Notes: a model not told the origin generated them from the sequence alone. A stretch of DNA of 64,000 nucleotides from Rhodopirellula sp. (GCA_002701385.1 NZVD01000052.1:713-64712), one strand, 5' to 3'. Counted from the stretch's first letter, positions 9,151-19,117 are shown. Numbers and translations are program-made.

Positions 9151-9468
9151 TTATTCCTCTTCACCCTTGTGTGACTTGAAAGCATGAACAAGCCCCATTA
9201 CCCCTGCAAATATTAAAAATAACCCAAGCAAGATACAGAATCCTCCGGCACCGGGTATGTTTATACCAACAAGCACAAGTCCTCCACCAACCAATGCGGT
9301 GAAGATCCAAAGAGGATATCTGATAATCGCAAAAACAAGCGTGAAAACTTTATGCAGCTTAGACCCAGGATTCCTCGCTGCACTTAGCCCCAGCCTCAAA
9401 ATAATAGCGGCAATCAGCATACCGATTATGCTAACTAGGTTCGGATCCAACTGCGCCCAAACAAACAT
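9151..9468 (-). CDS. Small multi-pass membrane protein, unknown
   Basis: I do not recognise this 105-residue protein. It has about three hydrophobic segments (near residues 10-30, 42-68 and 72-95) and a short charged tail ending K-S-H-K-G-E-E-E. An AGAGG Shine-Dalgarno sequence lies 8 bases before the ATG, which supports real translation. It is a single minus-strand gene, divergent from the cupin gene across a 386-base gap that contains a long inverted repeat. The fold suggests an integral membrane protein of the inner membrane; no function can be given. Confidence 0.65.
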   Translation of the reverse strand: MFVWAQLDPNLVSIIGMLIAAIILRLGLSAARNPGSKLHKVFTLVFAIIRYPLWIFTALVGGGLVLVGINIPGAGGFCILLGLFLIFAGVMGLVHAFKSHKGEEE

Positions 9469-9854
9469 GTGAATGACCTCTTTTTATTCAGCAAGAATTG
9501 TATTCTGAAATCTATCAGATTAACGAAAAACTCTCTTTTGGAACGCAACTCAAGATTATCGTTAGGGATATACTTTCCGTTCGCAACATCTATTTATTAA
9601 TATCGATCTAATTCGCGAACAACTGCTTCCAAAATACAAAACGTAACCCAGATCAAAAATAGATTTTGTCCTTTATGACGCTATAAGGTTGTTGGTTTGT
9701 AGCGTCATAAAGGCTTACTTCAGGATTCTGACTATATTGAACTGAACTCCAACCCTGATCAGCAGTTGAGCAAAGCAATTCTTCCTGCAATCAATTCCAC
9801 CCCGCTTTTCATTCAGAGTAAGATTGAGTTAAATTCTTTCTAGGACGTGCTGCC
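9469..9854. other. Divergent intergenic region
   Basis: This AT-rich spacer lies between the small membrane protein (minus) and the cupin gene (plus). Its main feature is the 14-bp perfect inverted repeat at 9670-9713, listed separately. No ORF with coding character was seen, and no promoter with both boxes is convincing. Confidence 0.5.
9670..9713. repeat. Perfect 14-bp inverted repeat (possible operator)
   Basis: CCTTTATGACGCTA (9670-9683) is matched exactly by TAGCGTCATAAAGG (9700-9713) with a 16-base spacer. No T-run follows on either strand, so it does not look like an intrinsic terminator. It lies about 140 bases before the cupin start and about 200 bases before the divergent membrane-protein start. 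It could be a two-half-site operator containing TGACG/CGTCA, a structured leader, or a mobile-element remnant. Confidence 0.75.
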
Positions 9855-10214
9855 ATGCAAGTGATTGACATCCAACAGAAACTCGATAGCTTTGACGATC
9901 ACTGGTCGCCCAGAGTTATCGCAGCCTTAAATGGCCAACATGTTAAAGTAGTTAAACTACTTGGTGAATTCGACTGGCATTTCCATAAAGACGAAGATGA
10001 GCTTTTTATGGTTGTCGAAGGAGAATTAACAATTCACTTTCGTGATCGGACAATCGAATTAACACGTGGGCAAATGTGTGTCATCCCTCGGGGTATCGAA
10101 CACAAACCCGCGGCGTCCGAAGAATGCCAGGTCCTTCTATTCGAACCTGCAGGGACAATCAACACTGGAAATCTGGTCAATCAACGGACCGTTTCTTCAC
10201 CCGACTCAATCTAA
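9855..10214 (+). CDS. Small single-domain cupin protein
   Basis: This 119-residue protein fits a monocupin. Motif 1 provides H42-F-H44 and E49 ahead of E-L-F-M-V-V-E-G, and motif 2 provides H83 in P-R-G-I-E-H-K-P, so a mononuclear metal site is expected. No signal peptide is visible, so it is probably cytoplasmic. An AGGA Shine-Dalgarno sequence sits 9 bases before the ATG. It lies 17 bases upstream of the sulfatase gene and may head the long plus-strand locus. Such proteins can be sugar isomerases, dioxygenases or storage-type cupins; the substrate cannot be read here. Confidence 0.8.
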   Translation: MQVIDIQQKLDSFDDHWSPRVIAALNGQHVKVVKLLGEFDWHFHKDEDELFMVVEGELTIHFRDRTIELTRGQMCVIPRGIEHKPAASEECQVLLFEPAGTINTGNLVNQRTVSSPDSI

Positions 10215-10231
10215 CTTATATTAAAAACACA

Positions 10232-11704
10232 ATGCGAATGCTCCCCTTACATCACCAAAGTCTTTCTCTAGTCATATCGTTTTGCCTAAGTATTACCTTC
10301 GTTGCAAGTTTCGCGGTTTCTCAAGTTCAGGCGACTGAATCCAAAAAGCCGAACATCCTACTCATCTCCATTGATGATCTCAATGACTGGACAAGTTCAC
10401 TCGGGGGACACCCTCAGGCCAAAACTCCCAACATTGACCGACTAGCCGACCGAGGTACTCTGTTCTCCAATGCTCACTGCCAATCTCCTGTTTGCAATCC
10501 TTCACGCGCAAGCATGCTCACTGGCCGCCACCCCCACACATCCGGTATCTACTTCCTCAGCCCGGACCTCAAACAGTCTCCAGTGTTAGAAGATCTGGAT
10601 ACTCTGCCTGAACGATTTGCCAAACATGGTTATCAGACGATGGCCGCCGGAAAAATATTCCACACCGGGGACAAGCGATTCTTTCAGGAGTACGGTGGAA
10701 ACATGGGAGGCTTTGGCCCGCGACCTAAAGAGAAGATTTCGCAGCCACATGGTCACCCATTGTGGGACTGGGGGGCTTTCCCTGAATCGGACGATCTTAT
10801 GCCCGATTTCAATATTGCACAATGGGCTTCTACCAAACTAAAGTCCATCCCTGCCGAATCAGACAAGCCGTTTTTCATGGGAGTTGGATTCTATCGACCT
10901 CACGTTCCAATGTTCGCCCCCAAGAAGTGGTTTGACCTTTTCCCACGAAACCAAATTCAAATACCACTGGTCAACGACAAAGACCGTAATGATCTGAGCG
11001 AATACGCCATCGCATTGACCAATGAGAATCACGTTTCACCGGAGCACGCATGGGTTAAATCGGCAGGCCAATGGGAACACGCCGTTCAATCCTATCTCGC
11101 TTCGGTTGCTTTTGCAGATTACTGTCTGGGAATTGTCTTAGATGCCTTGGATCAATCCCCGCATAAAGACAATACCATCGTCGTTCTGTTTGCCGATCAC
11201 GGGTTTCACCTAGGCGAGAAGCAGCGTTGGGCCAAACGGACAATCTGGGAAGATGGTACACGCGTACCCCTTATCGTCGTGGATAATAGGTACTCCCCCA
11301 AGCAAATCTCCAGCAAACCTGCACAGCTTCTAGACGTGTTTCCGACGCTTTTGGAACTCGCCGACTTACCCAACGATCAGTCCCAGGAAGGCAAGTCACT
11401 TGTGCCACTCATGAAAGACCCTCAAGCAGATTGGAGTCACATCGCTTTGTCATCCTTTGGGAAAGGTAACTTTGCAGTAAGGTCCGAGCGTTATCGATTT
11501 ATTCAATATCTGGATGGATCTGAGGAATTCTATGATCACGCCAATGATCCTCATGAATGGAACAACCTCATCAACAAAAAGAAACTTACAGAAGTCATCG
11601 AGCAGCATCGCAAACGCTTGCCAGCAAATCAAGCCGACGTATTACCTGGCAACTCGACAGGTCACAAAGCCTATCAGGCCGCCAGTCGTTTTGTGAATGA
11701 GTAA
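10232..11704 (+). CDS. Secreted type I (FGly) sulfatase, iduronate-2-sulfatase-like
   Basis: The start at 10232 is chosen because it gives a clean signal peptide (residues 1-34, ending V-Q-A-T-E); longer in-frame starts run back over the cupin gene. The mature protein begins N-I-L-L-I-S-I-D-D-L-N-D-W, with the paired metal-binding aspartates, and carries the sulfatase signature C88-N-P-S-R, where Cys is converted to formylglycine. Later, F-A-D-H-G-F-H-L-G-E supplies further active-site residues. Length (490) and the D-L-N-D-W segment resemble iduronate-2-sulfatase-like enzymes. It probably desulfates a polysaccharide in the periplasm or outside. The neighbouring secreted enzymes fit that role. 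Confidence 0.9.
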   Translation: MRMLPLHHQSLSLVISFCLSITFVASFAVSQVQATESKKPNILLISIDDLNDWTSSLGGHPQAKTPNIDRLADRGTLFSNAHCQSPVCNPSRASMLTGRHPHTSGIYFLSPDLKQSPVLEDLDTLPERFAKHGYQTMAAGKIFHTGDKRFFQEYGGNMGGFGPRPKEKISQPHGHPLWDWGAFPESDDLMPDFNIAQWASTKLKSIPAESDKPFFMGVGFYRPHVPMFAPKKWFDLFPRNQIQIPLVNDKDRNDLSEYAIALTNENHVSPEHAWVKSAGQWEHAVQSYLASVAFADYCLGIVLDALDQSPHKDNTIVVLFADHGFHLGEKQRWAKRTIWEDGTRVPLIVVDNRYSPKQISSKPAQLLDVFPTLLELADLPNDQSQEGKSLVPLMKDPQADWSHIALSSFGKGNFAVRSERYRFIQYLDGSEEFYDHANDPHEWNNLINKKKLTEVIEQHRKRLPANQADVLPGNSTGHKAYQAASRFVNE

Positions 11705-11746
11705 TTCCGAGGTTTCCAAAACCTATTACCTTTATAGGACAACGCC

Positions 11747-11800
11747 ATGAATCCCTTTGCCCGCCAAACCATTCTTAGTTTAACAGCCGGTCTACTCTGA
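11747..11800 (+). pseudogene. Possible stub of a secreted-protein gene
   Basis: An ATG at 11747, preceded by AGGAC 7 bases upstream, opens a 17-codon frame (MNPFARQTILSLTAGLL) that stops at 11798. The peptide looks like the beginning of a signal peptide cut short. Beyond the stop no frame continues it, and the next gene starts at 11892. It could be the remnant of a deleted gene, a leader peptide, or chance. Low confidence. Confidence 0.25.
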
Positions 11801-11891
11801 GCTCACATTACTCATGGAAGGTAAATTCGAAGAGAATAACATCTAGACTCATTACCATTACACTCTTAAGCGATCTTACCAATCATTGACT

Positions 11892-13493
11892 ATGCGTTAC
11901 TTACTACCATGCATACTGCTACTTTCCATACATCCCTTTGTCTGGAGTCAGGACGCTTCTAATAAGCAAATTCATTGGGAACAATTCCGAGGACCGCAGG
12001 GCAACGGACATGTCAACGCTCCTAATCTTCCTGACAGCTGGAATGAAGAGACAAACGTTGTTTGGAAAACCAAAGTGCATGATCGTGGTTGGTCATCCCC
12101 AGTCATTTGGGATGAACAAATCTGGGTGACTACGGCCACCAATGATGGTCATAAAATGTACGCCGTCTGTCTGGATAAAACGACGGGGAAAATCCTGCAT
12201 GACATTCATTTATTTGATGTTGAATCTCCTCAGCGAATCACTGTCGACAACAGTTATGCGACCCCAACTTCAGTCATAGACGACAAACAGGTGTATGTGC
12301 ATTTCGGCACCTACGGTACGGCGTGTATCGATCGAATTTCAGGGGACATCGTCTGGACTCGAAGAGACCTTAATTGCGATCACGAAGCCGGAGCCGGCCC
12401 TGCCAGTTCTCCGATGCTGTTAGGTGATCTGTTTATCGTCAACGTCGATGGACGTGATGTGCAATATGTCATTGCCATCAATAAGCACTCTGGCAAGACT
12501 GTTTGGAAAACGGAGCGATCCGCTGACTTTTCCGAAGTTCCGGTACATAAGCGAAAGGCCTACAGCATGCCCAGCTTAATCGAACATAACGGGAAACAAC
12601 AGTTAATCAGTAACGGAGCGATGGGGTGCTATAGTTACCATCCAACCACCGGCAAAGAACTTTGGCGAATCAAGCACCATGGGTTTTCCAATGCTCCCCG
12701 TCCGGTCGCTGGGCATGGCTTAGTTTTCACCACGGTCGATCGTGATGACCCGGAACTCTGGGCCATTCGCCTTGGAGGAAATGGTGACGTAACCAATAGC
12801 CATATCGCATGGAAAGTGACAGCCGCGATGCCGCCGCGATGTTCACCGCTTTTGGTAGACGATCTACTCTATCTGGTCAATCGACTTGGAATTATTACTT
12901 GCCTCGATGCGAAAACCGGCGAGCAGGTTTGGCGAGAACGGCTCGCTGGCAACTTTTCAGCCTCTCCTATTTACTCTCATGGAAAAATCTATCTTTTCAA
13001 CGAAGATGCGACCACGTTCATTCTTAAGCCAGGCCGGGAATTAAATGTCCTCGCTGAAAACAAACTGGCAGAAGACTTTCTGGTCGCCACCCCCGGAGTT
13101 TCAGAGAATGCTCTTTTCCTGCGGACGGAACACTATGTTTATCGAATTGAAAAAGGTGGTAAACGGATTTCTCTGAATAACAATCCGCTCGGTACTCCTA
13201 AGGCCACTGCAGAATCCTTTATAGGTAAGTGGGATATGAGCCGACCGGGAGCTCCGGATAAGATTGCTTTTGTCGTCACTATCAATGCTGACAAAACAGC
13301 CACCAAGAGTCATGTTCCCTCGTCTAAAGGAAAATGGGAAATCGTTGACGAACAATTGAGAATCGTCTGGAGTGAAGGATGGCGTGATATTATCGCTCCC
13401 ACCAAAAGTGGGTTTCGCAAAATCGCTTTTGCTCCCGGCAGTGAATTTGACGACAAGCCTAATAACTCCGCTGTTGCCAAGAAACAGAAATAA
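11892..13493 (+). CDS. Secreted PQQ-type beta-propeller protein
   Basis: The ATG at 11892 gives a normal signal peptide (MRYLL to W-S-Q-D); a TTG two codons upstream is less likely. The body has repeated blades of the PQQ-like/BamB type (G-D-I-V-W-T, G-K-T-V-W-K, G-K-E-L-W-R, G-E-Q-V-W-R). Residues from about 430 to the end form a separate small beta domain beginning E-S-F-I-G-K-W-D, reminiscent of lipocalin-like add-ons. Planctomycetes often encode such propellers next to sulfatases and DUF-type cytochromes. No catalytic PQQ residues could be assigned, so a binding or scaffold role is possible. Confidence 0.85.
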   Translation: MRYLLPCILLLSIHPFVWSQDASNKQIHWEQFRGPQGNGHVNAPNLPDSWNEETNVVWKTKVHDRGWSSPVIWDEQIWVTTATNDGHKMYAVCLDKTTGKILHDIHLFDVESPQRITVDNSYATPTSVIDDKQVYVHFGTYGTACIDRISGDIVWTRRDLNCDHEAGAGPASSPMLLGDLFIVNVDGRDVQYVIAINKHSGKTVWKTERSADFSEVPVHKRKAYSMPSLIEHNGKQQLISNGAMGCYSYHPTTGKELWRIKHHGFSNAPRPVAGHGLVFTTVDRDDPELWAIRLGGNGDVTNSHIAWKVTAAMPPRCSPLLVDDLLYLVNRLGIITCLDAKTGEQVWRERLAGNFSASPIYSHGKIYLFNEDATTFILKPGRELNVLAENKLAEDFLVATPGVSENALFLRTEHYVYRIEKGGKRISLNNNPLGTPKATAESFIGKWDMSRPGAPDKIAFVVTINADKTATKSHVPSSKGKWEIVDEQLRIVWSEGWRDIIAPTKSGFRKIAFAPGSEFDDKPNNSAVAKKQK

Positions 13494-13534
13494 CTCAACC
13501 ACCCAGCCGAGGTATCCTGCGTTACTGCTGCACT

Positions 13535-13557
13535 CCAATTTGATAAAATCAAATTGG
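13535..13557. repeat. 10-bp stem-loop downstream of the propeller gene
   Basis: CCAATTTGAT (13535-13544) and ATCAAATTGG (13548-13557) pair perfectly around a 3-base loop, 41 bases after the stop codon. No U-tract follows, so it is at best a Rho-independent-like processing or RNA-stabilising hairpin. Confidence 0.6.
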
Positions 13558-13627
13558 TGAGTTGCTACAAGAACTAATGCACCTCATTCAAGCTTTGATC
13601 ATCCCCTCCCCCTGAAAGCCCTTCATC

Positions 13628-16600
13628 ATGATTCGCTCGCTTTTTGTTTTGGCTATACTTTTACAGCTGACTACACCTGAATTAGGCAGCTTATCAGGGA
13701 AAGTAACAGGTTTGCAGGTGAGCGGAAGCGTATTGTTCGCTCAGGATAGCACCATTAGCAAATTACAAACCGAATATTCGCAACAAGTGCAGGCGTTACT
13801 TAAGCAGTACTGTTACGAGTGCCATAATGCCGAATTGGCTGAGGCCGAATTGGACATGTCGGTTTTCAAGTCGATTGCTGATATTCAAAAAGACACCAAA
13901 TCATGGATTCGCATTTCGCAAATGCTGGACAGTCGGCAAATGCCTCCCAAAGAATCCGAACAACCAAACGACTCGCAACGCACAAAGCTTCAACAGTGGA
14001 CTCGGACTCTACTTGAACATGAAGCCCGAACGCATGCAGGTGACCCTGGACCGGTTATCCTCCGCCGCCTGAATAACTCGGAATACAACTACACCATTCG
14101 GGACCTTACAGGCCTAGAGACTCTCGATCCGACGAAAGAATTCCCTATTGATGGAGCAGCCGGTGAAGGCTTCGTCAACACAGGCGAGGCATTGTCTACG
14201 TCCCCCAATCTGATTCGCAAGTATCTCGACGCCGGCAAAGCAATTGCGGAACATGCCGTTTTTACTCCATCCGGACTGCGATGGTCTGAATCCACAACAC
14301 GCCGAAATGAAGTGAATCGGTTGATGGAGCAAATTCGGGAATTCTATCGTATAACCAACCGTGCCTCTTCCGAGCAATCGTATGAAGAACAAGGAAATCT
14401 GAATCTACGTGGTTACTTAGAAGCTCTGGCGGTAGAGCGTACAGGCTTGACCAACAATTCTGTCAGCGTCGAACAAGTGGCTGTGAAACGGAATCTCAAT
14501 CCTGTCTACCTACAAAAGCTTTGGCAACTACATCAAACGGCTGATCAACAAACGAGCCTACTGCGGTACATTGGGAAACGGTTGCAAACTGTAACGCCCG
14601 ACAATCTGGAGCAATTCGCTCAGGAACTCGATGCCTGGCGAAACTCTCTATGGTCATTCAATGTTGTCGGACATATCGGCCGCAAGGGTGTCCCCAGCCA
14701 TTGGCAAGCTAAAGTCGCCCCGCTGACTACCGTTATAGAATTAGAAAGAACGATTCCTGATGAACTAGAGCAGGATGTTGTCATTCACCTTGCAGCTCAC
14801 ACGGCCGGCGACGGAAATGATTCCGACTATGTCCTCTGGAGAAACGCTCGCTTGGATAAAGAAGGCGAACCCCCTATTTATCTGGCTAATATTCAGGAAG
14901 TTGCAGCAAGGTACGAGAAGCTCCGAAAAGATTTGCTTGGCCAAACCTCTCTGTATTTAGCAGCAGTTTCCGAAGCTTCCACGCTACCTTTGCCCATCGA
15001 TATCCCAGAGTTAGCAATTAAGCACAAACTCGATCCCACAGCACTTTCCCGGTGGTTGGATTTAATGGACGTTCGCACCTCGACGGGAGTCGAAATCCAA
15101 GGACACGCGTTGGGACAAACCAAGAATGTGGCCGGCTACAATTTCGTCAACGGCTGGGGTGCTGGCCTTCCAAATCTTAGTTCCAATGCTTCTGACAATG
15201 AAGTCAAAATCCCTGGTGATCTACGTGGACATGGCATTGCCGTTCACCCAACTCCCACGATGTATATGGCGATCCTTTGGCAAGCACCTGCTGACATGCG
15301 AGTTTCTCTGACCGCTCTTGTTGGTGATGCCCATAGCAATTGTGGAGACGGTACTGAGTTTTGGCTTCGACATCTGTCCGGAGACAAAAAGGATGAACTT
15401 TGGCATGGAGTCGCAGGGCTGAGAGTCACACAGGAATTCCCAGCCAAAGAAATCACCATTCGAAAAGGAGAAGCTATCGGTTTATATATCGGCCCCAGAT
15501 CATCTCATGTATGTGACCTCACTAAAGTGGAACTGACATTAAAGGAGCTCGACGGAGACAAACGCGAGTGGGATCTTGCCAAAGACTGTGCAGATAACAT
15601 TCTGGATGGCAATCCACATGCCGACAGCTTAGGTAACCCTGGAATCTGGCACTTCACCAAAGGGCTTGTTACCGACCTCAACAAACCGACCGAGACCATT
15701 AAGTCCATTCCTTTTGGGACACTACTGGAAACCTGGTCCAAAGAGCAGGATAAGGCGGCACAGGCTCAGTTAGCTGGGGAAATCCAGAAAATCGCGACTG
15801 GCCCTGCCCCTGCAGATCCAGAGTCAGCAGAAGGACGACTCTACAAACATTTACAAGAATTCGTCACCGACATTCCACCCGGGAATCTGCAGGAGGGAGT
15901 GACGGCTGATGAGCGATTCGGTGTTCACCCTGTATCTGGTAATGTTGCACCTTTTGATTTGGTGACACAGGCTCCAAGTGCTACCGCCTTTCGCATACCT
16001 GCTATCCTCGCGAAAGGAAGAACACTTCGCGTCAGTGGGCTTGTCGACCCTCATCACGGCAAAGAGGCCTCGGTTCAACTCACCATTGGAAATGACAAGA
16101 ATATCTACGACCGTCTGCTGGTAACATTGCCGATACTCTCTGAACCTGGCAATGAAAACCATGAAAAGCTTCTCGCCACGCTGGATGAATTCAGAGAGCT
16201 CTTTCCACGGGCTTTAGCCTACGTACGTCTAGTGCCAGTCGACGAAGTTGTCACGCTGGTTCTGTGGTTCCGGGAAGACCAATACCTGTCAAAACTCATG
16301 CTGACCCCAAAGCAGCAAAAGGAGTTGGATGCTTTATGGGATGAGTTCTTATTTGTGGCACAAGAGCCGCTTCAGTTTGAAGTCGCCTACGAACAAATTT
16401 ACCAATTTGCCACCCAGGATCGACCTGACATCGTCGAAGCATTAAAACCGATTGCAGACGACGTCAAAACTTATGCGGACACTTTCCGTCAGCGTTTATT
16501 AGATACCGAAGGGACTCATATAAATGCAATCGTTGACTTTGCGCATCAAGCCTGGCGACGAGATCTATCCGCTGACCAGCAAGCTCAGATTCATCAGTTA

Positions 16601-17749
16601 TATGCCGCTTTACGTGAAGCAGGTCTCCATCATGAACCAGCGTGCCGATTGACAATTGCACGGATTCTGACGTCCCCCAATTTCCTTTTCAAACAGGAAG
16701 ATGCCCGCGAGGGTACAGAAGCAACTGCCGTATCAACCGACGAAATCGCGTCTCGATTGAGTTACTTCCTCTGGTCATCCATGCCTGATGAAAAGCTTCG
16801 GGAAGCCGCTAGAACCGGCCAGCTTGAAACAACGGAACAAGTCGTCACGATGACAAAGGGCATGTTAAAAGACTCTAGAACCAACCGGTTGGCCACCGAG
16901 TTTGCAGCCCAGTGGTTACACATTAGAAATTTTGACGCCAATGATGACAAGAACGAGGCTCTCTATCCCGAATTTGCTGACATTCGCGATGACATGTATC
17001 AGGAATCGCTACTCTTCTTTGAAGACCTCTTTCGAAATAATGGCTCAGTGCTCGGAATCCTCGATGCCGATCATACGTTCCTCAACGAAACACTTGCGAA
17101 GCACTATGGTATCGAAGGTGTGACTGGAAGCCACTGGCGACGAGTCGAGAATGTGAGAGCTGCTGGGCGAGGTGGTATCCTGGCAATGGCAACGACATTG
17201 GCAACAAATTCAGGCGCCAGTCGAACCAGCCCGATCCTCCGAGGTAACTGGGTTTATGAGACTCTGCTTGGAGAACGACTACCGAAGCCGCCCGCCAATG
17301 TGCCACAATTGCCCGATTTAGTTCCCGATGGAAAAACCGCTCGTGAACTCATCGAATTACACAGTAGCGTAGCCGAATGTGCTAAATGCCATGCCTTAAT
17401 CGATCCTTACGGATTTGCCCTCGAGCAGTACGATGTTTTGGGACGCCTACGACCTGAATTAGTCGATACCAAGACGCGACTGATAGACGACACCGAACTA
17501 GAAGGGGTCGAGGGTCTCAGAGATTACCTAACACAACAGCGAAAGGACGATTTCCTACGCCAATTTTGCAAGAAACTATTGGGTTATGCTCTGGGACGCG
17601 AAGTACAGTTATCCGATAAACCTCTTATAGACGAAATGATTCAAGGACTGAAAGAGAATCAATACCAAGTCAATGATGCGATCATTCGGATCGTCACAAG
17701 CAAGCAATTCCGTTACATCCGAGGGCGGGATTTAATCGTGCAGGATTAA
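13628..17749 (+). CDS. Giant DUF1587/1595/1592/1588/1585 cytochrome-like protein
   Basis: This 1373-residue secreted protein has a C62-Y-E-C-H66 haem-c motif after the signal region, then DUF1587 (about 142-205, starting R-R-L-N-N-S-E-Y). DUF1595 (about 965-1030), DUF1592 (about 1037-1165), DUF1588 with a second C-A-K-C-H followed by I-D-P-Y-G-F-A-L-E, and a C-terminal DUF1585 follow. Between DUF1587 and DUF1595 lies an unusually long insert of about 700 residues, including a jelly-roll-like stretch near 500-680 that may bind carbohydrate. It is about 500 residues longer than the homologue at 20501. The gene is followed by two DUF1552 genes. Function of this family is not experimentally defined. 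Confidence 0.88.
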   Translation: MIRSLFVLAILLQLTTPELGSLSGKVTGLQVSGSVLFAQDSTISKLQTEYSQQVQALLKQYCYECHNAELAEAELDMSVFKSIADIQKDTKSWIRISQMLDSRQMPPKESEQPNDSQRTKLQQWTRTLLEHEARTHAGDPGPVILRRLNNSEYNYTIRDLTGLETLDPTKEFPIDGAAGEGFVNTGEALSTSPNLIRKYLDAGKAIAEHAVFTPSGLRWSESTTRRNEVNRLMEQIREFYRITNRASSEQSYEEQGNLNLRGYLEALAVERTGLTNNSVSVEQVAVKRNLNPVYLQKLWQLHQTADQQTSLLRYIGKRLQTVTPDNLEQFAQELDAWRNSLWSFNVVGHIGRKGVPSHWQAKVAPLTTVIELERTIPDELEQDVVIHLAAHTAGDGNDSDYVLWRNARLDKEGEPPIYLANIQEVAARYEKLRKDLLGQTSLYLAAVSEASTLPLPIDIPELAIKHKLDPTALSRWLDLMDVRTSTGVEIQGHALGQTKNVAGYNFVNGWGAGLPNLSSNASDNEVKIPGDLRGHGIAVHPTPTMYMAILWQAPADMRVSLTALVGDAHSNCGDGTEFWLRHLSGDKKDELWHGVAGLRVTQEFPAKEITIRKGEAIGLYIGPRSSHVCDLTKVELTLKELDGDKREWDLAKDCADNILDGNPHADSLGNPGIWHFTKGLVTDLNKPTETIKSIPFGTLLETWSKEQDKAAQAQLAGEIQKIATGPAPADPESAEGRLYKHLQEFVTDIPPGNLQEGVTADERFGVHPVSGNVAPFDLVTQAPSATAFRIPAILAKGRTLRVSGLVDPHHGKEASVQLTIGNDKNIYDRLLVTLPILSEPGNENHEKLLATLDEFRELFPRALAYVRLVPVDEVVTLVLWFREDQYLSKLMLTPKQQKELDALWDEFLFVAQEPLQFEVAYEQIYQFATQDRPDIVEALKPIADDVKTYADTFRQRLLDTEGTHINAIVDFAHQAWRRDLSADQQAQIHQLYAALREAGLHHEPACRLTIARILTSPNFLFKQEDAREGTEATAVSTDEIASRLSYFLWSSMPDEKLREAARTGQLETTEQVVTMTKGMLKDSRTNRLATEFAAQWLHIRNFDANDDKNEALYPEFADIRDDMYQESLLFFEDLFRNNGSVLGILDADHTFLNETLAKHYGIEGVTGSHWRRVENVRAAGRGGILAMATTLATNSGASRTSPILRGNWVYETLLGERLPKPPANVPQLPDLVPDGKTARELIELHSSVAECAKCHALIDPYGFALEQYDVLGRLRPELVDTKTRLIDDTELEGVEGLRDYLTQQRKDDFLRQFCKKLLGYALGREVQLSDKPLIDEMIQGLKENQYQVNDAIIRIVTSKQFRYIRGRDLIVQD

Positions 17750-17812
17750 GAAGTACTGCTGTATAATTAGTTTACTCACCTCCAAATACAATCATCTCAA
17801 AAGGCCAATCTT

Positions 17813-19117
17813 ATGAACAAACATGTGCTTTCACGACGAACCATGCTACGTGGTTTGGGGTGCTCGGTAGCACTCCCATGGATGGAGTCAGCTGCCGTAT
17901 GGGGAGATGAAGTCACTGGCAAGCAAGCATCCAGTGAAGCGCCGGTTCGCATGGCAGTCTTATTCAGCGGTTGTGGATATCATTCCAATGAATGGTGGGC
18001 CAAAGGCCAAGGTTCTGAGATGGAACTGGGAAAGGTTTTGACTCCTTTAGAACCCCATCGAAGTAAACTCAACTTTATTAAAGGGCTCTATAACGCTGAA
18101 GCCTTAAAAGGAAATATCCATAGCTCTCAGACGGGGAATGTTCTTTCCGGTGCACCACTAGCTTCTGGCGGAAAAATTCGATCGGGAATAAGTGTCGATC
18201 AAATGGTCGCTCAAAAGCTGGGGCATCGCACTAAAGTATCGAGTCTCGTGCTGGGGTGTGAAAAAGCCAATCCATCGGTCCACAAAGATTATTCGATGCT
18301 GTATAGCTCCCATATTTCCTGGAGCAGCCCTACAACCCCAACCCCGTTGGAAGTCTATCCCGCCCTTGCATTTGATCAGTTATTTAAGGACTCTTCCCAA
18401 CAGGGCGATCAAAGTGTTTTGGATGCAATCCTCTCAGATGCCAAAGATTTCCGACGGAAGATCAGTCGTCGAGATCAACTGAAATTGGATGAGTATTTGA
18501 ATAGTGTGAGGGAGGTGGAAACCCGTATTGAACAGGCTGGGAAACGAGGGGAACTGCAAGGATTTAAACCCACGCTTCTCGAACCTGATATGCCACGTCC
18601 CGAGGACGGATATCCGCAGGATATTGTGGAACACATGCGACTGATGAGTGACCTTCTGGTATTAGCCTTCCAAACTGATACCACTCGAATATGCACACTC
18701 AAGCTGAATAACGATCATGGGACTCTCCGATTCCCTCACCTCGGCGTGGACTACATGATCCATCATCTGCTCTCGCATACAGACAGTGCCGACTGGCTCA
18801 AGGTTAATCAGTTCTTCTTAGAACAAGTCGCTTACATTGCCGAGAAGATGGACAGTATTCAGGAAGGTGAACGAACCTTACTGGATAACTCTATGGTTAT
18901 GTTGTGTTCTAGCATGCTAAACGGTCACCATAATGCCAATGAGCTCCCTGTTGTTATGCTGGGAAGTGCTGGTGGCCAAATCAAGACAGGGCAGAACCTT
19001 AATTACGTAGAAGATGAAAATCGTCAAATGTGTCGACTGTTCATGTCCATGATGAACAAAATGGACGTCAAACTGGATGCTTTTGGTGATGCCACTGAAG
19101 CACTCGCTGAAATATAA
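17813..19117 (+). CDS. DUF1552 family, Tat-exported protein (first)
   Basis: The 434-residue product begins with a twin-arginine signal (S-R-R-T-M-L-R-G-L-G, residues 7-16). DUF1552 features include an early A-V-L-F-S-G-C-G-Y-H segment, a central R-R-D-Q-L-K-L-D-E-Y-L-N-S-V-R-E-V-E-T-R-I helix that is typical of the family, and a late L-C-S-S-M-L-N-G-H-H-N-A-N-E-L-P-V-V region. DUF1552 appears distantly related to DUF1501 in layout. The gene starts 63 bases after the giant cytochrome-like gene, indicating an operon. Its biochemical activity is unknown. Confidence 0.86.
   Translation: MNKHVLSRRTMLRGLGCSVALPWMESAAVWGDEVTGKQASSEAPVRMAVLFSGCGYHSNEWWAKGQGSEMELGKVLTPLEPHRSKLNFIKGLYNAEALKGNIHSSQTGNVLSGAPLASGGKIRSGISVDQMVAQKLGHRTKVSSLVLGCEKANPSVHKDYSMLYSSHISWSSPTTPTPLEVYPALAFDQLFKDSSQQGDQSVLDAILSDAKDFRRKISRRDQLKLDEYLNSVREVETRIEQAGKRGELQGFKPTLLEPDMPRPEDGYPQDIVEHMRLMSDLLVLAFQTDTTRICTLKLNNDHGTLRFPHLGVDYMIHHLLSHTDSADWLKVNQFFLEQVAYIAEKMDSIQEGERTLLDNSMVMLCSSMLNGHHNANELPVVMLGSAGGQIKTGQNLNYVEDENRQMCRLFMSMMNKMDVKLDAFGDATEALAEI

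Noticed and set aside
10076-10231. Extended start of the sulfatase
   Set aside because: Runs out of frame over the cupin gene and would bury the signal peptide.
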